From the NCBI GenBank assembly GCA_023379605.1, contig JAMCQF010000161.1, forward strand, positions 1-40,018: DNA of 40,018 nucleotides, written 5' to 3'. Below the pieces are notes generated by a model. That model was not told the DNA's origin. It did not search any database and saw only the letters and a program-made list of their open reading frames with translations. This document shows positions 1-7,937 of the stretch, piece after piece. Source of the stretch: Actinomycetota bacterium. Lineage in GTDB: Bacteria > Actinomycetota > Acidimicrobiia > Acidimicrobiales > JAMCQF01. The position numbers and the translations under genes are program-made. Numbering within the stretch: position 1 is the first letter of the stretch; the number at the start of each line of letters is the position of its first letter.

Positions 1-1
1 C

Positions 2-931
2 TCCCTGCCCGGACCCGGGCTAGGCGGGCCACCGGTCCAGCGCATGGGCACGTCAGAGCAGCGTGAGCGCCTTCTCGCCCCTTTCCGCCAGCGTGAGCGC
101 CCGGTCTGGGCCGCTTTCGCCATGACAGAGCCTGGAGCTGGGAGCGATGTTGCACGCATACAGACGCGCGCAAGGAAGGTTGGCGACGGATGGCTACTTA
201 CAGGTCAGAAGATGTATTCGTCAAACTCCCCCCGGGCCGAATGGGTGGTCGTGTTTGCCACAGTAGATCCCTCCCTTGGTCGGGCGGGGCATAGGGCGTT
301 CGTGGTGGAGCGCGAAACCCCGGGTTTTACCATCTTGCGCGTCGAGCACAAGATGGGGCTGCGCTCCTACGAAACGGCCAGCTTCGCACTAGACGGCTGC
401 CGGCTGCCGGCAGAGAGCCTCCTTGGCGGCGAGTCCTACTACGAGGACCGCTCCCAGCGCGGGTTCGAGGGAGCGATGTCAGCCTTTAATGCCACCAGAC
501 CAGTGATTGCCTCCATGGCTGTAGGCATAGCAAGGGCCGCATATGACCTGGCACGCGATGTCGTAATACAAGAGTTTCCCATGCATGCTGAGCGACGCAG
601 GAGGAGGGCACTGGAGCGCTTGGCCGGTATTCGACAGCAGATAGCCACGGCCAGGCTCGCGTGCCTCCGGGCCGGATGGCTCCTCGACGAGGGGCAGCCG
701 AACGGGCTGGCCGCTTCTATCGCCAAGGCCTATGCTCCACCTGCTGCGCTAGCGGCAGTGGAGACAGCGCAGGCCATCCTGGGCGAAGCTGGGATGCTTG
801 AGGACGCACTGCTGGAGAAGCTGGCCAGGGACGTGAAAGCCATGGACATAGTAGAAGGCACTCAGCAGATCCAAAGGAGGGTCATAGCGAAGAACGTAAT
901 AGGAGTCCTTAGCGGGGAGACGTCTGCCTAA
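2..931 (+). CDS. Acyl-CoA dehydrogenase, 5' end outside window
   Basis: FAD-dependent enzyme that introduces the alpha-beta double bond into an acyl-CoA. The listed ORF starts at 44, but the frame is open to the left edge and the residues before that ATG (GLGGPPVQRMGT) fit the family, so the true start lies upstream and ATG 44 is internal. Visible motifs are the FAD/substrate region AMTEPGAGSD, a middle beta domain (about residues 25-125 of the ORF), and the helical C-terminal domain ending in IVEGTQQIQRR. The Glu in that last motif sits where medium-chain acyl-CoA dehydrogenases have their catalytic base. About 310 residues are present against a usual 380, so roughly the first 70 are missing. 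It converges on an acyl-CoA ligase, which suggests a lipid or carboxylic-acid degradation locus. Substrate chain length cannot be read from the sequence. Confidence 0.93.
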   Translation, partial: SLPGPGLGGPPVQRMGTSEQRERLLAPFRQRERPVWAAFAMTEPGAGSDVARIQTRARKVGDGWLLTGQKMYSSNSPRAEWVVVFATVDPSLGRAGHRAFVVERETPGFTILRVEHKMGLRSYETASFALDGCRLPAESLLGGESYYEDRSQRGFEGAMSAFNATRPVIASMAVGIARAAYDLARDVVIQEFPMHAERRRRRALERLAGIRQQIATARLACLRAGWLLDEGQPNGLAASIAKAYAPPAALAAVETAQAILGEAGMLEDALLEKLARDVKAMDIVEGTQQIQRRVIAKNVIGVLSGETSA

Positions 932-944
932 GCCCTGGACGGGT

Positions 945-966
945 GCCAGCCTGGCCTGGGGCTGGC
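945..966. terminator. Possible stem-loop between convergent genes
   Basis: A perfect 7-bp inverted repeat, GCCAGCC and GGCTGGC with an 8-nt loop, lies 14 nt after the acyl-CoA dehydrogenase stop. It is followed by the self-complementary CCGAGCTCGG. There is no T-run, so it is at best a weak or Rho-assisted terminator. The rest of the 932-1101 gap shows only a small GAGTTC-gat-GAACTC hairpin near 1082-1096. Confidence 0.3.
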
Positions 967-1101
967 CCGAGCTCGGCTGGTAGTAGTCGCCCTCGGGCCG
1001 GCGGCTTGCTCGCGCACTGGGCCGTTAGCCCCGCTATCTTCCATGATCTAATCCTCTAACGAGGAGGTTTAAGCTTCTTGGGAGTTCGATGAACTCGACC
1101 G

Positions 1102-2727
1102 CTAGTCGTGAGCTTTACTCGGCTCGACTTCGGAGCGTCCAAGCGCCTCCTCGCGGAGCACGCTTTTTAGAACCTTACCGGTGGGATTACGGGCGAGCGA
1201 GCTCACAAAAAGGATCCGGCGTGGCACCTTGTAGTCGGCAAGCAGCCCTAAGAGGTGCTCTCGCAGCTCACTCTCGCTTACCATGGCCCCTGGCCGCCTG
1301 ACAATGAAGGCCACCACATCCTCGCCCAGTACCTCGTGGGGAACTCCGACGACAGCGGCCTCCAGGACGCTGGGGTGCTCTAGGATGGCGTTTTCCACCT
1401 CTGCCGAGGCGATGTTGAACCCACCGCGTATTATCAGGTCTTTCTTGCGGTCCACGACGTATAACAGCCCACTTGGATCCCACGTACCCAGATCGCCGGT
1501 GTGGACCCACCCCTCTGTGTCGAAGGTGCCCGCGCCGTCCTCAGTCTCGCCGACGTAGGAGCGGCGGACCCCTGGCTGGCGGAGCAGGATCTCGCCCATT
1601 TCGCCAGGAGCGCACTCGTTACCGAGATCATCCACCACTTTGCATTCAGCTGGTGGAACCGGACGGCCTGCCGCTGTGGGATGTTCCAGGAGCTCGCTTC
1701 CCGCGATGGCGCACACTGCGCCTCCTCCCTCGGTTAATCCGTAGAGGTTCACGAGTGTCGCGCTCGGTACTTTCTCTGCCCACGCGCGAATTGCCCATGG
1801 AGGTGTCGGTGCCGTCCCTAGGAAGACCAAGTGAAGCTTTGGGGCCTTCAGATTCGCGAACGCCTCGTGCTTTGCCATTAGGACGGCCATGGCCGGCACC
1901 AGGAAGGTGGCCGTTGCTTCACCGATCAGCTCCAGGAAACGTTCCGGGTCAAATGGTGCCTGCACGAGCTGGGTCATTCCGGACGCGAGAGGCAGGAAGG
2001 TCATGGCCTGCGCGCCTGTGAACGTGAAGAGAGGGATGGCGTGGAGGTAGACCTCGCCACCGAAGGGCAGCGGGCTGCGCGTCAAGGTCATGATGTCGCT
2101 ATGTGTAGTTCCGACGTACTTAGGACGGCCGGTTGTCCCAGAGGTGGGCAGTATGTCGGCGAGGGAATCCCCACCTATCTCTACCTGGAAGGGGACGGTA
2201 TCGCCGTTCTCTAGCTGGGGCCACCCTCCTGCCTCTCTCACCCTCCCTGTAGCTACTGCCACCCCGAGCGGAGTGGATGCCTCGAGAATGCGAAGTGAGG
2301 GGCTCCGTGCCAGCCCAGCAGTGACGAGCACCAGCTTCGAGTTGGTATCGGTTGCTACTTGAGAGAGCTCGTTGGGTGCCATCCTAGTGTTCAGCGGGAC
2401 GGCTACTGCTCCAGCCTTGTGAATCGCGAAATGCGCCACCATGAAATCACAGGCGTCCTCGTTGGTCGCGTAGCAGGCAATCCTGTCGCCAGCCTCGATG
2501 CCGCGAGCGGCCAGGCCCCGCCCTAGTCGGTTTGAACGCCTCTCCAGCTCTGAGAAGCTGAGCTCGGCGCCACCGTCCACGCGGATTGCAGTAGTCTCGG
2601 GCCGGGCAGCCGCCTGGACGCGAAGCAGGTCGGTGGTGATTCGTGGCGCCTCGCTGCTCGCTGGCACCTTCTTGCGCACTTTAAGCTCTCTCGCACTGTC
2701 CTTAGCCCGGGAGCTTTCTCCGGTCAC
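1102..2727 (-). CDS. Class I adenylate-forming acyl-CoA ligase
   Basis: AMP-dependent synthetase/ligase of 541 residues that activates a carboxylic acid to acyl-AMP and then to acyl-CoA. Motifs run in order: the phosphate-binding loop PTSGTTGRPKY (about residue 195), LYGLTEGGG (about 330), the hinge region TGDL followed by DRKKDLIIRGGFNI (about 420-440), and a C-terminal catalytic lysine motif NPTGKVLK (about 520). The length is normal for a fatty-acyl or aryl-CoA ligase. The ATG overlaps the stop of the upstream luciferase-like gene as ATGA, so the two are translationally coupled and co-transcribed. The first 25 or so residues are charged and poorly conserved. The substrate is unknown. The dehydrogenase and monooxygenase neighbours suggest catabolism of an unusual acid. 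Confidence 0.93.
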   Translation of the reverse strand: MTGESSRAKDSARELKVRKKVPASSEAPRITTDLLRVQAAARPETTAIRVDGGAELSFSELERRSNRLGRGLAARGIEAGDRIACYATNEDACDFMVAHFAIHKAGAVAVPLNTRMAPNELSQVATDTNSKLVLVTAGLARSPSLRILEASTPLGVAVATGRVREAGGWPQLENGDTVPFQVEIGGDSLADILPTSGTTGRPKYVGTTHSDIMTLTRSPLPFGGEVYLHAIPLFTFTGAQAMTFLPLASGMTQLVQAPFDPERFLELIGEATATFLVPAMAVLMAKHEAFANLKAPKLHLVFLGTAPTPPWAIRAWAEKVPSATLVNLYGLTEGGGAVCAIAGSELLEHPTAAGRPVPPAECKVVDDLGNECAPGEMGEILLRQPGVRRSYVGETEDGAGTFDTEGWVHTGDLGTWDPSGLLYVVDRKKDLIIRGGFNIASAEVENAILEHPSVLEAAVVGVPHEVLGEDVVAFIVRRPGAMVSESELREHLLGLLADYKVPRRILFVSSLARNPTGKVLKSVLREEALGRSEVEPSKAHD

Positions 2728-3833
2728 ACCATTCCCCGACAGGCTGGCATGACCTCCTCGCCGAAGAGCCGAATGGACTCTCTTACCTTGTCACTGCTTA
2801 CTCCGCCGGTCTGCATCAATACGAGCATCTGGTCGATCCCAAGTGACTTGAAGCGCTTCACGACCTCTATGCATTCACCTGGATCTCCTATTGCGCAATA
2901 TCCCAGATCGACTAGCATCTGACCGATCTCACCCAGGTCTCCTTCGCTGGCCTTATCCAAGGCATCCAGGAGTGGGTTATCGAGAAGCTTGCGATACCAA
3001 CCATGGGATGGGAGCTGGGCAAGCGGGCGTATGTAGTCAATCCATCGCTGCAGGTTGAACAAGTAGCCTCGGGCGCCGAGCCTGTGTGCTTCGGCGCGAT
3101 CTTCCAGGCATAATGCGACGGTGTAGCCAGCCACCTGGCTGTTAACAAAACGTCCAGCAGGGTTCCGGGTCCGGCGAGTGCGGTCCCTGTAGTCTGCTAT
3201 GCGTGCTGCCAGCTCCTCGGGCGGCTGGAACGCGAAGCAGAGGCAGCCGAGCCCCCTGTCGCCGGCGAGCTCGAAGGATGCCGGAGAGGTGCATGCCCAC
3301 CACATAGGTGGGTGAGGTTGCTGTATTGGCTTCGGGAGGACCGTGCGCGCGGGCAGCCTCAACATGGAGCCTTCGTAGCCGGGAAACTCCCCTGGTGCCC
3401 ACATGGCGGGCAGGGACTCGACTGCCTGCATGGCAAGCTCCCGGGTGTGCTCGGGATCCATGTCGAAGCCGCGCTGCTCCAGCTCGCTGAACCCCCTGCC
3501 GAATCCGACGTCTACACGGCCACCGGAGACTATGTCGAGTGCCGCGACCCGCTCGGCTAGGCGGAAAGGATGGTTCACAGGAGGCGGCGCGACTGCGACG
3601 CCGTGACCGAGGCGTACCCGGCTCGTGCGCTGGCTGACTGCGGTGAGAAATATCTCCGGGGCAGAGCAGTGGGCGTACTCCACCAAGAAGTGGTGCTCTA
3701 CTGCCCAGATCTCGTCAAAGCCCGCTTGCTCCGCGAGCACTGCCTGGTCAATGGCTTCCAGCCATGCGTTTGCCTCGCGCCCATCCTCGAACGGGTTCTC
3801 AATCTGGATCTCGAATATAAGCCCGAATTGCAT
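2724..3833 (-). CDS. LLM-class flavin-dependent oxidoreductase
   Basis: Bacterial-luciferase-like TIM-barrel oxidoreductase that uses FMN or F420; it is not possible to say which. Family hallmarks are the N-terminal strand MQFGLIFEIQ, the region AEQAGFDEIWAVEHHF, LGHGVAVAPPPVNHPFRLAERVA and SGGRVDVGFGRGF. The ORF track starts 21 residues earlier at 3896. I prefer ATG 3833 because family homology begins there and an AGGGA box sits just upstream; the earlier start would lie inside the palindromic operator. The result is 369 residues, a usual length. It is first in a two-gene operon with the acyl-CoA ligase (4-nt overlap). The promoter appears to be at 3868-3896, under a palindromic operator. 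It is probably an alkanal- or acid-oxidising enzyme of unknown substrate. Confidence 0.88.
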   Translation of the reverse strand: MQFGLIFEIQIENPFEDGREANAWLEAIDQAVLAEQAGFDEIWAVEHHFLVEYAHCSAPEIFLTAVSQRTSRVRLGHGVAVAPPPVNHPFRLAERVAALDIVSGGRVDVGFGRGFSELEQRGFDMDPEHTRELAMQAVESLPAMWAPGEFPGYEGSMLRLPARTVLPKPIQQPHPPMWWACTSPASFELAGDRGLGCLCFAFQPPEELAARIADYRDRTRRTRNPAGRFVNSQVAGYTVALCLEDRAEAHRLGARGYLFNLQRWIDYIRPLAQLPSHGWYRKLLDNPLLDALDKASEGDLGEIGQMLVDLGYCAIGDPGECIEVVKRFKSLGIDQMLVLMQTGGVSSDKVRESIRLFGEEVMPACRGMV

Positions 3834-3867
3834 GCCATCCCTGCCGCCTCGGCTCCCAATTACTGTA

Positions 3868-3896
3868 ATTGTGCCCCAGTCTGATTGATATGTCAA
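3868..3896 (-). promoter_or_regulatory. Promoter of the LLM/acyl-CoA ligase operon
   Basis: On the minus strand a consensus -35 TTGACA (3891-3896) is followed after exactly 17 bp by CACAAT (3868-3873), about 35 nt upstream of the preferred ATG. The -35 lies within the palindrome at 3882-3899, as expected for a repressible promoter. The stretch from 3900 to 4134, back to pyrE, shows nothing further I can name. Confidence 0.55.
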
Positions 3897-3899
3897 TCA
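3882..3899. promoter_or_regulatory. 18-bp palindromic operator, TetR-like
   Basis: TGATTGA-TATG-TCAATCA is a perfect 7-bp inverted repeat that overlaps the -35 hexamer of the operon promoter. Size, symmetry and AT-rich arms resemble operators of TetR-family regulators of fatty-acid and ligase genes. No regulator gene is visible in this part of the window. Confidence 0.5.
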
Positions 3900-4134
3900 A
3901 TTAGAAAAGAGGAGCTACCTGCGCAGGTGGCTGGTGTGATGCCTATCGGGCTCAAGGCGAGACTGCCCCGTTGGTCAGGTCAGGGGAGCTCACAACAGCA
4001 GGCTCGGCGAGCGGCGAGCAGCTAGGAAGCACGCGTTCGATAGGTTTGTCGACTCGGCGCGGCTTGCGGTCCGGGTAGGCCTATGCGGGCTCGACGATCG
4101 CTAGAGGGACCCAGCACCTAAGCTAGCGGCACCC

Positions 4135-4722
4135 TCAGCCGGCTGCTGTGGCTCGTTTATGTTCACGATGGACAGCCTCAATTCCAATGTCAGCGTATGT
4201 GAGCATGGGAAAATACGGTACGTCAACGCTTGCGAAGAAGCCCGACGCCTCGTTGCCCCGATCGACCAGCGCCGTGGCAAAGACAACCTTTGCGCCCGCT
4301 AGGCGGGCTCGCTCATAGGCCAACTTGATAGAGCCACCTGTGGTGACGACGTCGTCTACGAGCATTACCCTCGAGCCAGCGGCGATTCGGGCACCTTCTA
4401 CCCAGAGGTTCGTTCCCCTGCCCTTTGGCTCCTTGCGAATAAGGAACCACTTGCAACGCGCTGCTTGGGATATGGCAAAGGTGAAAGGTACCGCGCCAAG
4501 CACCAGGCCCCCGACCGCGTCGAACTCGACACCAGCCTCCAAGGCCGCTGCATGCATGGCAGCACCTACGAAGTCGAGGTCCTCTGGATCATCGACAGCC
4601 AGCTTCCCGTCGATGAAATCGCAGCTCCACTCACCTGATGCCAGCTGGATCGGCTCTGGAAGGCGCTTTAGGACATCGGGCTGATTGATCAGCTCGCAAA
4701 GGCGCGCCTTGAACTGGCTCAA
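4135..4722 (-). CDS. pyrE: Orotate phosphoribosyltransferase
   Basis: Converts orotate and PRPP to orotidine 5'-monophosphate, the fifth step of pyrimidine synthesis, in the cytosol. The 195-residue protein carries the PRPP-binding loop VMLVDDVVTTGGS (about residues 118-130) typical of type I phosphoribosyltransferases. It also has the OPRT-type mobile-loop region with conserved Lys and Arg (FLIRKEPKGRGT) and the substrate region GLVLGAVPF. Translation appears to start at TTG (TTG AGC CAG TTC), with a weak AAAGGG box 10 nt before it. It stands alone, with no other pyr genes nearby. A non-pyrimidine phosphoribosyltransferase cannot be fully excluded, but the loop sequence favours OPRT. Confidence 0.85.
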   Translation of the reverse strand: MSQFKARLCELINQPDVLKRLPEPIQLASGEWSCDFIDGKLAVDDPEDLDFVGAAMHAAALEAGVEFDAVGGLVLGAVPFTFAISQAARCKWFLIRKEPKGRGTNLWVEGARIAAGSRVMLVDDVVTTGGSIKLAYERARLAGAKVVFATALVDRGNEASGFFASVDVPYFPMLTYADIGIEAVHREHKRATAAG

Positions 4723-4849
4723 AGCAGAGACGCCCTTTCAGCAAGGGACTTCCAAGATTGACACCTTATGATCCTGTAGTCCCGTTGCGCCATCCCGTCC
4801 CGAGCCTTCCTGTAGACCTACGCACGCAATCTCGTGCGCTCGTATCCCT

Positions 4850-4893
4850 AAGTTTAGTCAAAGCTGGCTGGAAGTTTAGTCAAAGCTGGCTGG
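4850..4893. repeat. Perfect 22-bp tandem duplication
   Basis: Two identical adjacent 22-bp units (AAGTTTAGTC...GGCTGG) lie at 4850-4871 and 4872-4893, in the 228-bp gap between pyrE and the methyltransferase. The exact identity suggests a recent slippage duplication. Nothing else in the gap is recognisable. Confidence 0.8.
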
Positions 4894-4950
4894 GAGCTGC
4901 TGTCTTCAAGGTTGTGAGCGCTAGAGTAAAGCGGCATCATCTAACCCGCG

Positions 4951-5691
4951 TCACACTGCGGGCCCACCCACCATAGGCCGCCGGCCCCCATATATTACGT
5001 GGTCGAGCTCTTTTAGGAAGACATCGATAGCCTCGAAACCAGCAGCGCCCAAGAGCTCGATCTGAGGAGCCAGGGGCATCATGTGACGAATGTGGCTCTC
5101 ATAGCGTCTCTGTTCCTCGGGGCTACGGTTGGCACGCTTTTCGGCTGCCGCAGGGTCGCGCCGGTCCATGGCTCTAAGCCAGGCAGCTTGGACCTCAGGA
5201 TCCTGAGCGATTACCGGGTCATAGTTCAGGTACCACCCTCCTGGCTCGAGATGGGCGAAGATCTCCCTGAACAGGAGCCCCTTGCGCTCATGGGGAAGGT
5301 GATGTACGCATAGAGAGCTGATCACAGCGCCAAGATCGAAAGGAATCTCGCTTCGCCAATTGCCACTGGCAAGGTCGAGCTCTACGTAGGTGTACCGGTC
5401 CTTGTAATCGGAGAGCTCCCGGTGCGCCTCGCTTATCATCTGCAATGAATAGTCGCTCAGTATTGCCTGGGCCTTTGGGTAGCGGTCGAGGACCGCCCTG
5501 GCCGCCGCGCCGGTCCCAGCCCCAAGGTCGAGAAAGGTGAACTGATCTTCGTAGCCAAATGGCAGGAGGTCAGCCATCAGCCTCCTATGGCCCACCCTGG
5601 TGCGCTCACGCTCGTCTGCTGTTGAGATCCACTGGGAGATTCCCTCGTCGGACTTCCAGATGTCATCATCAGCATCATTGCAGTGATCCAT
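4951..5691 (-). CDS. Class I SAM-dependent methyltransferase
   Basis: Rossmann-fold methyltransferase with motif I FLDLGAGTGAAARAVL, an acidic loop after strand 2 (AILSDYS), motif post-I YVELDLASG, and the region VISSLCVHHLPHERK, followed by LEPGGWYLNYDP. The substrate is not identifiable. The listed ORF begins at ATG 5751. I prefer ATG 5691 (MDHCND..., 246 residues) because TATCTT stands exactly 7 nt before it, a leaderless-promoter signature, while 5751 has no good ribosome site and would add about 20 unconserved residues. It ends next to a 22-bp tandem repeat and is divergent from the FMN reductase. Confidence 0.82.
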   Translation of the reverse strand: MDHCNDADDDIWKSDEGISQWISTADERERTRVGHRRLMADLLPFGYEDQFTFLDLGAGTGAAARAVLDRYPKAQAILSDYSLQMISEAHRELSDYKDRYTYVELDLASGNWRSEIPFDLGAVISSLCVHHLPHERKGLLFREIFAHLEPGGWYLNYDPVIAQDPEVQAAWLRAMDRRDPAAAEKRANRSPEEQRRYESHIRHMMPLAPQIELLGAAGFEAIDVFLKELDHVIYGGRRPMVGGPAV

Positions 5692-5698
5692 GTCAGCA

Positions 5699-5704
5699 AA
5701 GATA
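5699..5704 (-). promoter_or_regulatory. TANNNT box, candidate leaderless promoter of methyltransferase
   Basis: TATCTT on the minus strand ends 7 nt before ATG 5691. That spacing puts the transcription start at or next to the start codon. No convincing -35 is seen. Confidence 0.3.
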
Positions 5705-5913
5705 GCTCCCGAGGCCCAAGCGATGGTCCATAGTCGAGCGAGTTCAGGCATCTGCCTGCGTGGTTTAGAGGGCTAATCCGCACAGCTATGCGGGTGGTGC
5801 TGGGTTAACGGAGGCTCCTCTGGACCGGAGAACCATGCAACTGGTAGGCAGGAGCGGCACCAGCGAGGCCCAGGCTATGGGGATTCTCGCGGTCAGGCAA
5901 TTGGAGGTAGCAC

Positions 5914-6483
5914 ATGGACAGGCCCGTTTTGGAGATCCTCATATGCAGTACCCGACCCGGTAGGGTCGGTTTGCCCGTGGCCGAGTGGTTCAGTGAGGAA
6001 GCGAAGGCCCACGGGGCGTTCGCTGTGGAGCTAATCGACTTGGCAGAAGTCAACCTGCCCTTTTTGGATGAGCCGAGTCACCCACGGCTGGGCCAGTACT
6101 TGCACGAGCATACAAAGACATGGAGTGCGACCATAAGTCGCGCTGATGCCATAGTTATGGTGGTTCCAGAGTACAACTTCGGGTTCAACGCCGTTACGAA
6201 GAACGCCATAGACTATCTGCACCACGAATGGCACTACAAGCCGATTGGATTTGTGAGCTATGGTGGGGTTGCTGCTGGCACCCGGGCTGTCCAGATGCTA
6301 AAGCAGGTAGTGACGGCGTTGAGGATGGTTCCGGTGTACGAGTCCGTCAACATTCCCTTTGTCCAGCAGCTTTTTGACGATGCAGGACTTTTGCACGCCA
6401 ATGAGACGATGGGATCGGCAGCAGACGCAATGCTTGATGAGCTGTTGCACTTGCACAGTGCCCTTAGGGCATTGCGCAGCTGA
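5914..6483 (+). CDS. NADPH-dependent FMN reductase family flavoprotein
   Basis: Flavodoxin-like NAD(P)H:FMN/quinone oxidoreductase of 189 residues. The FMN phosphate-binding loop STRPGRVG follows the first beta strand (residues 12-19), and PEYNFGFNAVTKNAIDY (about 86-102) is the second flavin-contact motif, as in azoreductase/ChrR-like proteins. A strong TTGGAGGT ribosome site lies 5 nt before ATG 5914, which fixes the start. It is monocistronic and divergent from the methyltransferase. It could supply reduced flavin to a monooxygenase such as the LLM enzyme 2 kb away, but the separate orientation gives no direct support for this. Confidence 0.9.
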   Translation: MDRPVLEILICSTRPGRVGLPVAEWFSEEAKAHGAFAVELIDLAEVNLPFLDEPSHPRLGQYLHEHTKTWSATISRADAIVMVVPEYNFGFNAVTKNAIDYLHHEWHYKPIGFVSYGGVAAGTRAVQMLKQVVTALRMVPVYESVNIPFVQQLFDDAGLLHANETMGSAADAMLDELLHLHSALRALRS

Positions 6484-6572
6484 CTTATAAAGCCAGCGTG
6501 GTTCTCAATGAGGAACTTAAAAAGTCAAAGAAAAGGTCCAAACGGAGATAGCTGTTAAAGAAGCTTGCGATG

Positions 6573-6662
6573 GATGCCGAGATTGTCTAACATGTACCTT
6601 CCGATGAAGGCTTTACCGGCATCCCGCACGCTGCAGCCGCAGAGCTCATCAGAGATGATCTC
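6573..6662 (+). promoter_or_regulatory. Potentially structured leader before NlpC/P60 gene
   Basis: GATGCCG (6573-6579) pairs perfectly with CGGCATC (6617-6623). Inside lies a second hairpin, CCTTC-CGAT-GAAGG (6597-6610). A third imperfect hairpin spans 6642-6662 (GAG.TCATC-aga-GATGA.CTC). It ends 25 nt before the preferred start at 6688. The reading frame stays open through this region, so it could instead be coding. I do not recognise a known riboswitch core. Confidence 0.3.
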
Positions 6663-6687
6663 TCCCTGCTTTGGTGCTCGAAGCTCT

Positions 6688-7857
6688 ATGCGCTTGTGGA
6701 AGGGCACATCCGATTCTCGGCTCGCCAGGTCACCAGCCAGCTCCGCCGTGACAGTCCTGGCAGCGCTTGCCTTGCTCATCCCCATGTCATTGGCACTTTT
6801 GACTGCTACAACTCAAATAGCTGGTGCCACCACCATCTCCTCTGACAAGGCACAGGTCTCCCAGATCGAGCAGCAGATCGCGCTCTACAGTGCTCAAATC
6901 GATCATTTGTCGTTCATGTACGATCAGGCTCAGAGCCAAGAGGCCACGCTTCAGGCTCAGATTGCCTCAACACAACAGAGCCTTGCCAAGACCAAAGAGA
7001 CCGAGGATGCAGCGCATTCCAGGCTGGAGCAGGCGGCCATTGACGCCTACGTGAATGAGGGAACGGGCAGCTCTGCTATGGGCCTGCTTCTGTCTTCTAA
7101 AGCTAATCAGTACACCATTGGTGTTGAATATCTAAACGTGGCGACCGGCCACCTCGAAGAGGATCTGGTCGCATACCGCCGTGAGCAGGATGCCTATACG
7201 GCTCAACAGGCGAAGCTGGACGGTGAGCAAGCTGCGGTGCGAGCGACCATGGCAACCCTGGCCAGTGATCAGGCAAGTGCTCAAGCCGAGGTCAACCGCG
7301 AAAATACCCTCTTGTCTCAGGTGAAGGGCAACCTCCAGCAGCTCCTCCAAGCTGCACATGAGCAAGAGGTGCGCCAAGCCGAAGCAGCCGCTGCTGAGCG
7401 AGCTGCTGCTGCTGCAGCTGCAGCAGCAGCACGGGCGGCTCCCACGCTCTTGCTCCCGTCTTCACCAACTTTGCCCCCGCCGGCCAACTGGCGGCAACAG
7501 GCCCAAATAGCCGTGCAGACCGCACTTGCCCAAGTGGGCAAGCCCTACCAGTGGGGTGGTGCTGGCCCGAACTCCTTTGACTGCTCTGGACTGGTCATGT
7601 ACGCCTGGGAGGCAGCCGGAGTCGACTTACCGCACTACAGTGTCTCTCAATATGACGACACCACCCACGTGCCAGAGTCCGACCTGCAACCCGGTGATAT
7701 CGTCTTCTATAACTCTCCATACGATGGCAACCTTGGCCACGAAGCGCTTTATATAGGAAACGGCCAAGTGGTTCAGGCGCCTATGACAGGTATGGATGTG
7801 CAGGTAACCTCCATTACCTGGGCTGGACCACCTGTGGCATTCGGCCAGCCGGCCTGA
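6688..7857 (+). CDS. Secreted coiled-coil NlpC/P60 peptidoglycan hydrolase
   Basis: Cell-wall endopeptidase of the RipA/CwlO type, probably cleaving D-Glu-gamma-meso-DAP bonds. From start 6688 the order is: a basic N-region, a hydrophobic signal segment VLAALALLIPMSLALL, a long Gln/Ala-rich coiled coil (about residues 50-250) with an alanine run, a Pro-rich linker, then the NlpC/P60 domain (about 270-389). The domain has catalytic Cys in FDCSGLV (C299), His in GHEALYIGNG (H351), and Gln rather than His/Asn at the third polar position (VVQAP). The ORF track begins at TTG 6565. Homology and the signal peptide favour ATG 6688, though no clear ribosome site precedes either. Membrane-distal coiled coils in this family usually regulate the hydrolase through divisome partners. 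Confidence 0.9.
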   Translation: MRLWKGTSDSRLARSPASSAVTVLAALALLIPMSLALLTATTQIAGATTISSDKAQVSQIEQQIALYSAQIDHLSFMYDQAQSQEATLQAQIASTQQSLAKTKETEDAAHSRLEQAAIDAYVNEGTGSSAMGLLLSSKANQYTIGVEYLNVATGHLEEDLVAYRREQDAYTAQQAKLDGEQAAVRATMATLASDQASAQAEVNRENTLLSQVKGNLQQLLQAAHEQEVRQAEAAAAERAAAAAAAAAARAAPTLLLPSSPTLPPPANWRQQAQIAVQTALAQVGKPYQWGGAGPNSFDCSGLVMYAWEAAGVDLPHYSVSQYDDTTHVPESDLQPGDIVFYNSPYDGNLGHEALYIGNGQVVQAPMTGMDVQVTSITWAGPPVAFGQPA

Positions 7858-7937
7858 TCTGGCCTGCTAGTTGCCTGCGAGAGGTCTTCCTCTGCGCTAA
7901 GTATCCCTGGATGCAGCCGATGGCTCTTAGAGAGAAC

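Noticed and set aside
1089-1301. Small plus-strand ORF preceded by GAGGAGG near 1062
   Set aside because: The box is about 20 nt from the ATG, and the ORF runs antisense to the conserved C-terminal motif of the acyl-CoA ligase.
6484-6687. c-di-AMP (ydaO) riboswitch before the NlpC gene
   Set aside because: I looked for the conserved core blocks (GGGAACCC-like and the GACAGCTAACC-like block) and did not find them; only generic hairpins are present.
6555-6785. 76-aa minus-strand ORF over the NlpC leader
   Set aside because: It crosses the signal-peptide coding region of the real gene and has no recognisable domain.
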